Counted from the stretch's first letter, positions 18,122-27,469 are shown. The stretch: 64,000 nucleotides of DNA from CBDDEH01 sp965226865 (GCA_965226865.1 CBDDEH010000002.1:248001-312000); one strand, 5' to 3'. Program-made: numbers and translations. The notes: generated by a model from the letters alone, not told the origin.

Positions 18122-18703
18122 ATGCCTGAATCAACGGCATTGGAGATAACCAACCTTCCCATCCGCGACCTGCACCCCGATCCGGCTAACCCCCGGCGCA
18201 TCAGCGACGAGGAGTTGGAATCGCTGACCCGGTCCATAAGAGAGTTCGGGCTCATCGACCCCATCATCGCCCGGAGGGAGGACAAGGTGGTAATAGGCGG
18301 CCACCAGCGCCTGCTTGCAGCCAGGAAGATCGGGTTGAAGCAGGTGCCTGTGGTCCTGGTGGACCTACCCGAGGAGCAAGCTCATCTGTTGAACCTGGCC
18401 CTCAACAAAATCTCCGGCACCTGGGACCAGGAGCTCCTGGTCCGGCTCTTGGGTGAATTGAAGGACCTCCCGGATGTAGACATCACATTGACCGGCTTCT
18501 CTGAGGATGAACTCCAGAAGCATCTAAAGAGCCTGGAGTCGAGGGAGAAACGTGAGCGTTTAGAGACATTCGACCTGGATGAAACAATGGAAGCCGCACG
18601 GACGACCCCTGTGGCTCGTACAGGCGATTTATGGCTGCTAGGCGACCACAGGCTTCTGTGTGGCGATTCAACCGACGGTGGCGACCTAGCGCGCTGTAGA
18701 CCG
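18122..18703 (+). pseudogene. ParB-domain DNA methyltransferase, N-terminal part, cut by IS3 element
   Basis: The ParB/Spo0J-like domain is clear: LPIRDLHPDPANPRRISDEEL, LTRSIREFGLIDPIIARRED, VVIGGHQRLLAARKIG and VPVVLVDLPEEQAHLLNLALNKI. The linker that precedes an N4/N6 DNA methylase in many phages follows, with GDLWLLGDHRLLCGDSTD. The protein would continue with the methylase DPPY domain, but the insertion element begins at about 18704 and the methylase is not found on its far side. GGAGG precedes the ATG at 18122. In phages these proteins modify the element's own DNA. Confidence 0.75.
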
Positions 18704-18805
18704 TCAGCGATAATGGGACACATATAAGGGTAGGAAAACCCGAGAGTCGGAGGGCGGTGTGAGCTCCTGAAATGAGGGTAGAGTTACCCACAGAAAGGAG
18801 CAGAT

Positions 18806-19213
18806 GTGTCCCAATTAGAAGTAAGCAAAGCAGAGGCCGCCGAGGAACGGAGCGAGCAGACCAGGTCTTTCGTCCGCACAGTGAAGGCGGCTGCCCGACG
18901 TAAGTACACCTCGGAAGAGAAGATCCGAATTGTTCTGGAGGGCTTCCGCCGCGAGGTCACAGTCAACGACCTGTGCCGGCGGGAGGGGATCAAGCCCCAC
19001 TCCTACTACTCGTGGACCAAAGAGTTCATGGAGGCGGGCAAGGAGAGGTTGACCCGTGACTCGGTTCGGGACGCCACTCAGCATGAGGTAGGGCAGCTCA
19101 AGCGAGAGAATGGGGAACTCAAGGAGCTAGTGGCCGATCTGTCGCTGGAGGCGTACCGTCTCAAAAAAACGGCCATCCCCATACCCCAGGACGCCACCGG
19201 TACCAGCGGATGA
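18806..19213 (+). CDS. IS3-family transposase OrfA
   Basis: This 135-residue OrfA has the family's HTH: RKYTSEEKIRIVLEGFRREV, VNDLCRREGIKPHSYYSWTKEF. A leucine-rich coiled coil (EVGQLKRENGELKELVADLSLEAYRL) for dimerisation follows. It recognises the IS ends. A run of seven As at 19163-19169 near its end is in position for -1 frameshifting into OrfB. The start at 18806 (GTG) follows AAAGGAG. Confidence 0.88.
   Translation: MSQLEVSKAEAAEERSEQTRSFVRTVKAAARRKYTSEEKIRIVLEGFRREVTVNDLCRREGIKPHSYYSWTKEFMEAGKERLTRDSVRDATQHEVGQLKRENGELKELVADLSLEAYRLKKTAIPIPQDATGTSG
19163..19169 (+). promoter_or_regulatory. Slippery A7 sequence for OrfA-OrfB frameshift
   Basis: A AAA AAA read in the OrfA frame allows a -1 slip. 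The -1 frame is open from here and joins the OrfB frame, predicting an OrfAB fusion transposase as usual for IS3. Confidence 0.6.
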
Positions 19214-20196
19214 GCGCCCCGGAGAAGGCAGAGGTAGTTACCAAAGTATCCTCGTCTCCCCTCCCCAAGCGAAAGGTCCTCAGAGAGCTGGGCATCCCTA
19301 AGAGCACCTACTACCGGTGGCTCAGACGCCAAGACCAACAAGGACTTGAGGACCGACCAGGAGGCGATCAGCCACGATGGAACCGTCTTACTATTCAGGA
19401 AGAATGCTCAGTCCTGTTATCAGCCAGGGAGATGCCAGAGCTGAGCTGCCGTCAGCTGGCCGCGTGGATCACCGACAACCAGGGCTTCTCAGTCTCAGAG
19501 TCCAGCGTCTACCGTATCCTGGGCAGGGAGGGCCTAGTGAAGAGGCCTGAGATGCGGTTGGCCGCGGGGAAGGAGTACCACCGCAAGACCACAGGGCCTC
19601 ACCAGATGTGGGCCACCGATGCCTCATACTTCAGGGTGGTTGGCTGGGGCTACTACTACCTGGTCACCGTTATGGACGACTACTCCCGCTTCATCCTGGC
19701 TCACAGGCTTCAGCAAGATATGACGGCCGACTCCTTCATCGAGGTGGTCCAGGATGCTGTGGACACGACCAGCATGGACCAGGTTCCAGTCACAGACCGC
19801 ACCAGGCTGCTGAGTGACAACGGTCCAGGCTATGTCTCAAGAGCATTCAGGGACTACCTGGGGATGGTTGGCATCAAGCACATCCTAGCAACTCCTTTCC
19901 ACCCTCAGACCAACGGGAAGCTGGAGCGCTACCACCAGACCATCAAACGGGACGTCAACCAGGTGCCTTATGAGTTGCCCGCCGACCTTGAGGCTGCTAT
20001 CGCGGCCTTCGTCAGCTACTACAACTACCGGCGCTATCACAAGGCTCTGGGCAACGTGACACCATCAGACGTGCTCAAGGGAAGACTGCAAGAGATCCTA
20101 CAACGCAGGAAGGAGGTGAAGGCTCAAACCACCGAACGGCGACGACGCTACAACAGGGCTCTCAGGGAGCTCACCAGACCTCCATCCAGCCCCTGA
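19210..20196 (+). CDS. IS3-family transposase OrfB (DDE integrase)
   Basis: This 328-residue protein has an HTH_21-like N-terminus and a complete rve/DDE core: ATDASYFRVVGWGYYYLVTVMD (first Asp), LLSDNGPGYVS (second Asp) and NGKLERYHQTIKRD (Glu). All catalytic residues are present and the frame is intact. The ATG overlaps the OrfA stop by 4 bases. With the -1 slip site in OrfA it should produce an active OrfAB, so this element may be functional. Confidence 0.92.
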   Translation: MSAPEKAEVVTKVSSSPLPKRKVLRELGIPKSTYYRWLRRQDQQGLEDRPGGDQPRWNRLTIQEECSVLLSAREMPELSCRQLAAWITDNQGFSVSESSVYRILGREGLVKRPEMRLAAGKEYHRKTTGPHQMWATDASYFRVVGWGYYYLVTVMDDYSRFILAHRLQQDMTADSFIEVVQDAVDTTSMDQVPVTDRTRLLSDNGPGYVSRAFRDYLGMVGIKHILATPFHPQTNGKLERYHQTIKRDVNQVPYELPADLEAAIAAFVSYYNYRRYHKALGNVTPSDVLKGRLQEILQRRKEVKAQTTERRRRYNRALRELTRPPSSP

Positions 20197-20403
20197 TCTC
20201 TCGGCTCCTAATGTGTCCCACTTTTGCTGGTTGCTAACACTTCCCTGCAAATGCGATTCGAGCCTTCCGAAAGCACCGAAATGCCCTATAGTCCACCTGA
20301 GAAGGCTTTAAACCAGTGGGCGATCGGCAGACCCGCTCTTAGATCCACCAAGGGTGGGAGGTCTGTAGCCTCCGCATCCTGTTGCTCCTATTCAACCTCG
20401 GTC

Positions 20404-20460
20404 GCATCCAAATCGACTGCCCATGAGAACCGTACTCTTTTGTGTTGATTGGAATACGGA
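20404..20460 (-). repeat. Dispersed recombinase-tail repeat, copy A
   Basis: It is very close to copy F (46041-46103, opposite orientation). It shares the core ATCGACYGCCCA...TGTYGATT with the other four copies. On the minus strand the core corresponds to the segment after TIPI at the end of the serine recombinase at 24341-25288. No recombinase remains here. Confidence 0.75.
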
Positions 20461-20567
20461 GAACTCTACCTCGGTGCACAGTATGCGGATGGAATCGCCA
20501 TTGAATCAACGGCTGAGATGGTCGCCGCCTGATGTCGTTTACACACCTATTGACGTAACCTCTGGCG

Positions 20568-20868
20568 CTGGGTGGATGTCGTGGAGGTCACCGTCCACAC
20601 GGACGACGATCTCAAGGCGCTGTTCCTAGAGGAACCAACCGTCAGGTAGAGGCCGAGGCGACTACGCCACTTCCAGAATAACCCCCGTGAGAGTTATGAA
20701 TCTGGTAACGAGAAACAGGTGGAGCGGCTGGTGGAGACCTTCATCGAGGCTGTGCAGTCCTGCACCCCTGCCATGCGCCGGAGACTCGTAGCCTTCCTGA
20801 AGGGCATTGACACGCTGGAGTCTTGCTACCCGGTTCCCCCGCCGCAATCAGACCAAGACAAGCCCTGA
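20568..20868 (+). pseudogene. Unrecognised ORF remnant with internal stop
   Basis: One frame reads VDVVEVTVHTDDDLKALFLE, then TAG at 20647, then continues RPRRLRHFQNNPRESYESG and VERLVETFIEAVQSCTPAMRRRL to a TGA at 20866. It has no ATG. The composition looks protein-like on both sides of the stop. No family is recognised. It lies in the debris between the IS3 element and the deoxyribosyltransferase gene. Confidence 0.35.
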
Positions 20869-20971
20869 ACGACGCGCACCCCAGTTCCGTTTGCTAGTTC
20901 ATACCCTGCAAGCAAACGGAACCGGGTGACGTGATACTCTCTGGAGATTAGGAGGACAATTTGACTGGTCG

Positions 20972-21481
20972 GTGGATGCAAACGTACAGGGATGCCCAGA
21001 GGTGACAAAGACTATCTACCTGGCTAATCCTTACGGATTCTCTGCCCAGCAGAAGATGATGCTGCTGCCTCCCATAGTGGCGGCCCTGGAGGAGCTTGAG
21101 TTGGAAGTTTGGGAGCCGTTCGCTCGGAACAACCAGGTGGACTTCCTGGAGACAGGGTGGGCGTATCGAATTGGCCAAAGGGATTTCGAAGACGTGGCGG
21201 CGGCAGACGCCATATTCGCCGTAGTCAATGGCGTTCCTCCAGACGAAGGCGTGATGGTGGAGTTAGGCATGGCGGTTGCGCTCAGGAAGCCCACGTTCTT
21301 ATTTCGAGACGATTTCCGTCGCGTTGTCGACAGTGAGCAGTATCCTCTGAATCTGATGCTGTTCACCGGACTACCCGAGGAGGGTTGGCAGGACTTCTTC
21401 TACATATCGGTAGAGGAGATAACCTCGCCGGAGAAGGCGCTGGCACGATGGGCCATGGATGCAGAATCTGTCAGTCAGTAG
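20972..21481 (+). CDS. Nucleoside 2-deoxyribosyltransferase-like protein
   Basis: This 169-residue protein shows the Nuc_deoxyrib_tr fold: KTIYLANPYGFSAQQKMMLLPP (substrate-binding N-terminus), IGQRDFEDVAAADAIFAVVNGVPPDEGVMVELGMAVALRKPTFLF. The DEG-x-x-x-E pattern carries the catalytic Glu. Family members exchange bases between deoxynucleosides or cleave nucleotides in salvage. It has no salvage neighbours and sits among mobile DNA, so a role in an element or in defence is possible but unproven. Start is GTG 20972 or GTG 21002; AGGAGG lies at about 20950. Confidence 0.8.
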   Translation: MDANVQGCPEVTKTIYLANPYGFSAQQKMMLLPPIVAALEELELEVWEPFARNNQVDFLETGWAYRIGQRDFEDVAAADAIFAVVNGVPPDEGVMVELGMAVALRKPTFLFRDDFRRVVDSEQYPLNLMLFTGLPEEGWQDFFYISVEEITSPEKALARWAMDAESVSQ

Positions 21482-21573
21482 CTGTAGGCACCGCGGTAGG
21501 TGTCGCGGTTGGCTCTGGGTCGTCGCACCCTGCCGTGGTTAGCGTCAGGAAAACGAACAGCCCCCCTAATCAT
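21471..21573 (-). pseudogene. Lipoprotein signal fragment
   Basis: From an ATG at 21573, removing one base in the G6 run gives MIRGLFVFLTLTTAGCDDPE, a complete lipoprotein signal with Cys, then a Thr/Pro-rich stretch and a stop. It is a 33-residue scrap of a surface lipoprotein, with a frameshift and no mature domain. Confidence 0.35.
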
Positions 21574-21774
21574 ACCGAGGGTCGCCCCACAATTTTCTGT
21601 GTCAACTCCCATCCTTCACGGACGGCGACTCCTTCTCGTCGCCATCCACAAGGAGCACACAGCGGGCCCGACTACCTCGATCATCCTTACCAAGTTGGTT
21701 CAACCATCCACACTATCCTATCCTTTGACCCCGGTGCGCCACCCAACTGCTTCGGACGCAGGCTGAGATCGTCA

Positions 21775-23994
21775 TCAGTCCGACAACCTCCCCTCTTGGC
21801 GCAGATAGATCCGCGCCAGCCGCAGCTCATCATAGGTACATTGTGCGCCCAGGAACTCCCGGACGGGTCTGAGAAAATCGCTGCCGCAGATGTCGAAGGC
21901 CGCCCCTATGTTGTCGAGCTTTTCGGCCGACGGCAGCAGGTATTCCAAGTCCAGGATTAGGCCCTCCCCGGCCATGCGTTCCAGGTGGCCGATGATGGTA
22001 ATTTCTGCCAGACCTCGTTGCTGGGCAATCTGGCTGACGGACAGTCTTTGCTCCAACAGCGATTTGGTTTCATCGTAGGTCGCTCCCCGGCGACTCTCCG
22101 GCCATTTTCGCTCTCCAGATATTTCTCCCGGCTGTTGACGTTTTACCGAGACGCCGGTCCGGTCCGGCAAGCCGTTGGACTCGGAGTAGCCGCGGATACC
22201 CTCCAGGAACTCCGGTCCGTACTGTTCCAGCTTGACCTCCCCCACCCCGTGGATACGGGAGAATTCTTCCATGCTCCGGGGGAAAGCTGCGGCCATGTGA
22301 CGGAGGGACACATCTCCGAAAATCACGAAGGCCGGAACATCCCGCACATCGGCCAGCCGCCTGCGCAATGCGCGCAGTTCCTCGAACAGAGCCCTATCGT
22401 ATTCCATCGGCGTTGCACGGGAACCGGCCAGGTTGGGTCCGTTCCCCTGCGCGTAGCCCGCGTCGGCGGTCCTGGGTCGAGGCAGGGTCACGACTTGGCG
22501 TCCCTGTATAAACTGTCGTCCTCCGTCGGTGACGGCCAGGGTTGGGTAGTCCCCCCCGCTTCGTACCAGCAGCCTCCTCGCCTGCAGTTGGCCGATAATC
22601 TCCCTCAGTTCGGGGCGCCCAACATCTTTGGCGATGCCGTACACGCTCAGCCGGTCGTGGCCCAGTTCCAGGATTCGTTTCTCCCTGCTTCCGCTCAGTA
22701 CCTGGATGATGTGGTTTGCCCCGAACCGCTCGCCGGTGCGGACTACCGCAGAGAGTATCTTCTGGACGATTTCCGTGGCGTCAAACTCATCCCGGGATTC
22801 CAGGCAAACGTCGCACCCGCCGCAGTTCTCTTCCGGCCATTGCTCCCCGAAATACTCCAGGATGAGCCGGCGCCGGCAGCTGGGCGCTTGCGCAAACTCC
22901 ACCATCTTCGCCAGCTTTTGCCTGGCGTTCCGCTGCTCTACTGCGTCCTCAATCTGATTGATGAAGTAGTCCTGCTTGGCCTTGTCGGCATAGCTATAGA
23001 AGAGGACGCACTCGCTGGGCAGCCCGTCCCTGCCGGCCCGGCCCGTCTCCTGGTAGTAGCCCTCCAGGGATCTGGGCAGGCTGTAGTGGACCACCAGGCG
23101 AATGTCGGGCTTATCTATCCCCATGCCAAAGGCGATGGTGGCGACGATGATGGGCACCCGGTCGCGAATGAAGTCTTCCTGGGTCCGACGACGCACCTCG
23201 GGGTCCAGCCCGGCGTGGTAGGGGCGGGCTGACAGGCCCCGGGCGTTCAGGTCCCTGGCCAGATCCTCGGTCTCCTGCCGGGAGAAGCAGTAGATGATGG
23301 TGGACTGGCTCCGTCGCTGCTGGAGCAGCGACATCAGCTGTCCCCAGGAGCTTGCCTTGGGTTGCACCGAGTAGCTGAGGTTTGCCCGGTTGAAACTGGA
23401 CAGAAACACCTGGCCCTGCTGTAGGTCAAGCTGGCCGATGATGTCCTCCCGCACCCGTTCCGTCGCGGTGGCTGTCAGGGCAATCACCGGCACCGCCGGG
23501 AAGTCCTGCCTCAACTGCCTCAGGTTGCGGTAGTCGGGCCGAAACTCGTGGCCCCACTCGGAGATGCAGTGGGCCTCGTCGACCGCGATGAGGCTCAGAT
23601 TCAGGCTGTGGAGGAAACGGCGGAACGCGGGTAGGGCCAGCCGCTCCGGGGCCACGTAGAGAATCTTGACCTGGCCCCGCCGGACCTGCGCCTGCACGTG
23701 CTCTATCTCCGATGCCGACAGGGAACTGTTGATGAACCGGGCGGCGATACCGTTGGCGTTCAGCGCGTCCACCTGGTCCTTCATCAAGGCAATCAGTGGC
23801 GAGATTACCAGGGTGATGCCGTCAAAGATGAGTGCCGGCAACTGGTAGCAGAGGGACTTGCCCCCGCCTGTGGGCATCAGCGCCAGGCTGTCCCGCCGGC
23901 CCAGGACGTTGCCTATTATTTCTTCCTGCAGGGCCCGAAAGCTGTCGTATCCGAAGCGGGCTTTGAGGATAGCAAGCGGAGCGGTATTGTCCAT
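21775..23994 (-). CDS. recQ: ATP-dependent DNA helicase RecQ
   Basis: This 739-residue RecQ helicase unwinds DNA 3' to 5' for recombination and repair. Domains in order: DEAD helicase core with ALMPTGGGKSLCYQ (Walker A) and DEAHCISEWGHEFR; helicase C with FGMGIDKPDIRLVVHY and QETGRAGRDG; RQC zinc region CRRR...CGGCDVC; winged helix; HRDC (about residues 510-580); and a C-terminal helix-turn-helix tail (YDETKSLLEQRLSVSQIAQQ). All key motifs are present. It lies inside the island between mobile debris with no partner gene, so it may have been carried in. Confidence 0.95.
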   Translation of the reverse strand: MDNTAPLAILKARFGYDSFRALQEEIIGNVLGRRDSLALMPTGGGKSLCYQLPALIFDGITLVISPLIALMKDQVDALNANGIAARFINSSLSASEIEHVQAQVRRGQVKILYVAPERLALPAFRRFLHSLNLSLIAVDEAHCISEWGHEFRPDYRNLRQLRQDFPAVPVIALTATATERVREDIIGQLDLQQGQVFLSSFNRANLSYSVQPKASSWGQLMSLLQQRRSQSTIIYCFSRQETEDLARDLNARGLSARPYHAGLDPEVRRRTQEDFIRDRVPIIVATIAFGMGIDKPDIRLVVHYSLPRSLEGYYQETGRAGRDGLPSECVLFYSYADKAKQDYFINQIEDAVEQRNARQKLAKMVEFAQAPSCRRRLILEYFGEQWPEENCGGCDVCLESRDEFDATEIVQKILSAVVRTGERFGANHIIQVLSGSREKRILELGHDRLSVYGIAKDVGRPELREIIGQLQARRLLVRSGGDYPTLAVTDGGRQFIQGRQVVTLPRPRTADAGYAQGNGPNLAGSRATPMEYDRALFEELRALRRRLADVRDVPAFVIFGDVSLRHMAAAFPRSMEEFSRIHGVGEVKLEQYGPEFLEGIRGYSESNGLPDRTGVSVKRQQPGEISGERKWPESRRGATYDETKSLLEQRLSVSQIAQQRGLAEITIIGHLERMAGEGLILDLEYLLPSAEKLDNIGAAFDICGSDFLRPVREFLGAQCTYDELRLARIYLRQEGRLSD

Positions 23995-24173
23995 GGGTCG
24001 GCAAACCTTTCCCTGCTTGATAACTCCCTCGGTCGGGGAAAGGGAGACGAGAGTTATTTTATTCCTTACTTCGGTTGGGGTCGACCTTAATCAATGCATC
24101 CGCCGTCCTCTAGCTACAAGGAAGTTAGGTTGCTCATCAAGCTGGTAGTTCCTGCATGAAAGGTAAGTGGCAA

Positions 24174-24475
24174 ATGAGGATATTCGGAGCGATAGTGATT
24201 GTGGCCTTACCATTAGCGGACTTGGCATTCGGGTCTGGAAGCCCGGCGCTGGCCGTGGGCGCTGGAGAAGTCGTACTCTCCAAGATTGACCTTGCCGACT
24301 CCCCTGGAGTAGCGCGGGAGGTTGTTGATCGGTTCGAGCTCTATAGCGGCGTCTCCGCAGCGCGGCGGTGGGGCACTTGGCCATAGACCGAGACCTGTGC
24401 AGGGACAGCCAGTTCCCGTACCGGGTTGCCAAGGCCGATGGCTACGTGCTGACGAGACCTCACGGTTGGAGTTGA
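24174..24475 (+). pseudogene. Hypothetical secreted protein, frameshifted
   Basis: From the ATG at 24174, a signal peptide (MRIFGAIVIVALPLADLAFG) is followed by VVLSKIDLADSPGVAREVVD and then, after an indel near 24360 in a GC-rich run, AAVGHLAIDRDLCRDSQFPY and a stop at 24475. The two halves together give about 100 residues. No family is recognised. Its 3' end overlaps the non-homologous tail of the serine recombinase frame on the other strand, so that tail is probably not real coding sequence. Confidence 0.4.
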
Positions 24476-25288
24476 GGAAAACGATTGGAGGAAGACGTCA
24501 GCCGGCAAGAGAAACTGCTCAGATAGCCATAGACCAACGCGAGGCTGCTCTTCTGGGTGCAGTCCCCCCTCCACATCCCAAACCAAGTGGCTGGAAGCTT
24601 CAGCTTCATTGCCTACCCGGAACTCTTCAGATCGACCGCCCATGAATACCGCAGTTTTTGGTGTCGATTGAGAAATGGGTATGGTGTAGGGCACCACGGC
24701 GTTGCCTGGCATGACCACGATCTCCTTCACGAAGCTCTCGATGAAGGCCCTGCGCTCCGTCAGTTCGCTCTCGTTCAGGAAAGTGTTCAGGTCCTGGGCG
24801 TAGGCAGTGATTGTCTCCACATCGTCCAGGACCTCCCGCCTCTCCGAGAGCATAGACCTGGCCTCCGCCGCAGACGCCTCCAGCTTCTCCTGGCGTTCCC
24901 GGTGCTCACGGATGCGAGGCTTGAAGTCGTCGACGGCCAGGTCGGTGGTCTCCACCAGGTTGTAGAGCCGGTCCAGCCTGCGGCGTACCTCGGCCAGTTC
25001 CGACTCTATGGTCTCCAACCGCTGCCGCTGCTCTTTGGCAACTCCATCCATCTCCTCGTCCACCATCCTGACCAACTCCCGGATGTTGGACTCGGTGAGC
25101 CCGTTCTCCCGAATCTTGCCGACCACCAACTCCTCGAAGCGCCGGGCGTTGAGCCGGGGGGCGTCGCATGCCCCACTGCCACGCTTCATCACCGACTGGC
25201 AGACGTAGTAGGAGAACTTCCCGCTCTTGGCGTCCTGGCCGGACAGCGCCCGGTTGCACGTCCTGCACCTGACCAGTCCACTAAGCAA
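24341..25288 (-). pseudogene. Large serine recombinase, C-terminal part only
   Basis: The frame starts within the zinc-ribbon domain (LLSGLVRCRTCNRALSGQDA, YYVCQSVMKRGSGACDAPR), followed by a long coiled coil (about residues 75-180) and the end FVKEIVVMPGNAVVPYTIPI. The N-terminal resolvase domain with the catalytic Ser and the recombinase domain are missing, cut where the IS110 remnant begins. It cannot catalyse recombination. Residues after about 220 match the dispersed repeat and then unrelated sequence. It was probably the integrase of an element now lost. Confidence 0.85.
24631..24683 (-). repeat. Dispersed recombinase-tail repeat, copy B (in recombinase gene)
   Basis: This is the copy that remains attached to a recombinase frame, encoding TIPISQSTPKTAVFMGG on the minus strand. 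It is the reference for interpreting copies A, C, D, E and F. Confidence 0.8.
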
Positions 25289-25300
25289 CTGTCTTGAAAG

Positions 25301-26254
25301 TCAAGAGGAATGGCCGGCGACTGTCGGAGTCAGGTCGCACCAGGGGGAGCGATGCTTGAGCATGGAGTTGAGGATAACGAGCAGCTTGCGCATGCAGGCT
25401 GTGAGGGCCAACTTCTTCGGCTTACCAGCGGCCAGCAGCCGCTGGTAGAAGTCCCGTATGAGGGGGTTGAAGCGGCTGGCTACCAACGCTCCCATGTACA
25501 GGACGGCGCGGATCCGGGCGCGTCCACCCCAGACGGTGCGTTTGCCCCGCAGCGTGCCGCTGTCCCGGTTGAAGGGAGCCACTCCCACGAGGGCGGCGAT
25601 CTCCCGGCGGTCCAACGTGCCCAGCTCCGGCAGGTGGGCCAGGAGGGTGAGGGAGAGCTGTTCTCCCACGCCGGGGACGGTGCGCAGGAGGTCATCCTTC
25701 TCCCGCTATACGGGACTCTGACGGAGAGTCTGCCGCAAGCCCTCGTCCAGGTCGTCCAACTCACCCTCCAGCCATGCAATGTGGGCCTCGATGCGGGGAC
25801 GCACGGCGACGGTGGCGGAGCTCAGGCGGTTCTTCTCCGAGACCAGCATGGTCATCACCTGGTGCCTGCGGGCAGCCAGGGAGTTGAGGGCCTGAGTCTC
25901 GGCGTCTCGAAGAGGGCGCACGGGCGGGCGGACTGCTTCGGCGAAGTGGGCTAGGACCGCTGCGTCAAGCGAGTCCGTCTTCGCCAGCTTCCCGGTGGCC
26001 CTGGCGAAGTCTCGCACCTGGCGCGGGTTGACGACGACCACCGGCACTGCCAGGGCGGCCACCAACGGCAGTTCCAAGCCGCCCGAGGCCTCCAGCAGCA
26101 CCATGACCGGTTCCAGGGTCTTCAGCCGGGAGACCAGCTGCCTGATCCCTGCCTCGTCATAGGACACCCGCCATCTGTCGTCTGCTGGACGGATGGCAAC
26201 GTCCACCTGGGCTTTGGCTACATCGATGCCTACGTAGGTCTCTTCCTGCTCCAT
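25301..26254 (-). pseudogene. IS110-family transposase with in-frame stop
   Basis: The start at 26254 has AGGAGGTGCTC before it. The N-terminal DEDD domain is complete: TYVGIDVAKAQVDVAI (Asp), MVLLEASGGLE (Glu), KTDSLDAAVLAHF (Asp-x-x-x-Asp region). A TAG at 25706-25708 interrupts after LRQTLRQSPV, and the same frame resumes with DDLLRTVPGVGEQLSLTLL and the C-terminal serine domain (APFNRDSG). A single nonsense change thus kills it. It lies against the 5'-truncated serine recombinase and diverges from the intact IS110 at 26537. Confidence 0.88.
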
Positions 26255-26339
26255 GAGCACCTCCTGCGAATTACTGGCCCGTCCTTGCAAGATGCGGGCT
26301 CGATTGGCCCAGGCAACTTGTATGATCAATACGCTCGGT

Positions 26340-26536
26340 CAATAGGCCTATTGGCTGGGCAGGCGGGGAGGGCGCGTCGTAAGCAACTGGGTGAGCCAGG
26401 CGGAACCCTGGACTGCACCGGCGAACAGTGAGACACCCTTCCCTCCGTACTGGTCGCTCCGAACGGATACACGGGCTTCGGGCCCGCATCTACAAGTGTG
26501 GAGGACACAGGCACCATCAAACCGGGAGGGTAAGAC
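26340..26536 (+). ncRNA. Candidate IS110 bridge-RNA region
   Basis: The roughly 200 bases before the intact IS110 transposase are non-coding and contain several complementary segments (for example CAATAGGCCTATTG and CACGGGCTTCGGGCCCGCA). In IS110-group elements this position encodes the bridge RNA that pairs with target and donor DNA. The identification is by position only; loops were not assigned. Confidence 0.35.
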
Positions 26537-27469
26537 ATGGAAGTGGTAGCAGGCATTGACGTAGGCAAAGTCAGCTTGGACGTTTCGGTATCAGAGGGTC
26601 CGGTACTCCGGTTCGGCAACACGGCGAAAAGCATTACCAGGCTGCTGAGACATCTGAAGGAGCAGTGCACCACCATGACCGTGTGCGAATCCACCGGCGG
26701 GTACGAGCGGCTACTGGTCAGCCGGTTGCGGAAGGCCGAGATAGCAGTGCGCGTGGCTCACCCGAGCCGGGTGCGTTCCTTCGCCCGGGCCTGCGGCTAC
26801 GAAGCCAAAACCGATCCTAGAGACGCTCAGGTGCTGTCCCGTTTCGGCCAGGTGTTCCCTGATTCAGACACGCCGGAACTGGAGCCGGAACGCGAGGAAT
26901 TGCAGGACTTGCTGCGCAGGCGGCGGCAGTTCGTGGAACAGCGAGTCCAGGAGCTGAACCGGCTGGACAAGGGCGTCTCCGCTGCCGTTGCCAACTCTAC
27001 CAAGCGCCACATCGCCTGGCTGGATAAGGAGATTGCGCAGCTGGAGGAGGAGTACCAGGAAGCGCTGCAGAGTAGCTCTTCCCTGGCCCAGCGCGCCGCG
27101 TTGTACCGCACCGTGCCTGGTGTGGGACCATTGACCGCTGCCATCCTGGTAGCCCATCTGCCCGAACTGGGCCATTGGGACAGCAAAGCATTGACCTCCC
27201 TGGTGGGTCTGGCCCCCTGGTCTCGAGATAGCGGCCAGAAGCGAGGCCAGAGGGCAATCCGGGGCGGCCGCGGCATAGTGCGTAAAGCCCTCTACCTCTG
27301 TGCATGCTCAGTGATTCAGGTCAATGGCGAACTACGCCGTTTCTACCAGAACCTGCGTCAACGTGGGAAACCCGGAAACTTGGCCTTGGTGGCAGTGATG
27401 CGCAAGCTGCTGTTGCAGTTGAACGCGCTAGCTCGGCGGCAAACACCCTGGGTTGTGCGGCCCGGATAG
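26537..27469 (+). CDS. IS110-family transposase, intact
   Basis: This 310-residue transposase has the RuvC-like DEDD domain (VVAGIDVGKVSLDVSV, TMTVCESTGGYERL, KTDPRDAQVLSRF), a coiled coil, and the C-terminal transposase_20 domain (RTVPGVGPLTAAILVAHLPE, LAPWSRDSGQKRG with the catalytic Ser). No stop or shift interrupts it. IS110 transposases act with a structured RNA from the element's non-coding end. It differs considerably from the inactive IS110 next to it, so the two are separate elements placed head to head, not a duplication. Confidence 0.93.
   Translation: MEVVAGIDVGKVSLDVSVSEGPVLRFGNTAKSITRLLRHLKEQCTTMTVCESTGGYERLLVSRLRKAEIAVRVAHPSRVRSFARACGYEAKTDPRDAQVLSRFGQVFPDSDTPELEPEREELQDLLRRRRQFVEQRVQELNRLDKGVSAAVANSTKRHIAWLDKEIAQLEEEYQEALQSSSSLAQRAALYRTVPGVGPLTAAILVAHLPELGHWDSKALTSLVGLAPWSRDSGQKRGQRAIRGGRGIVRKALYLCACSVIQVNGELRRFYQNLRQRGKPGNLALVAVMRKLLLQLNALARRQTPWVVRPG

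Larger units (their letters stand above)
18704..20230 (+). mobile_element. IS3-family insertion sequence (first type)
   Basis: It has two overlapping ORFs (18806-19213, 19210-20196) between related ends. The left end reads TCAGCGATAATGGGACACAT. The right end, reversed, reads CCAGCAAAAGTGGGACACAT. The element interrupts the ParB-methyltransferase gene. A related left end, with part of orfA only, is found at 37250-37562. No clear target duplication could be read. Confidence 0.8.

Noticed and set aside
20224..20448. 74-codon ORF after the IS3 element
   Set aside because: Its end is only repeat copy A read in one frame and its start lies in the IS end; not a gene.
21985..23232. 415-codon open frame on the plus strand
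   Set aside because: It is the antisense shadow of recQ. It has no domain, and recQ has all helicase motifs.
24341..24630. C-terminal 95 residues of the serine recombinase frame as a real domain
   Set aside because: No similarity to the family, overlaps another gene remnant on the plus strand, and lies beyond the dispersed repeat.
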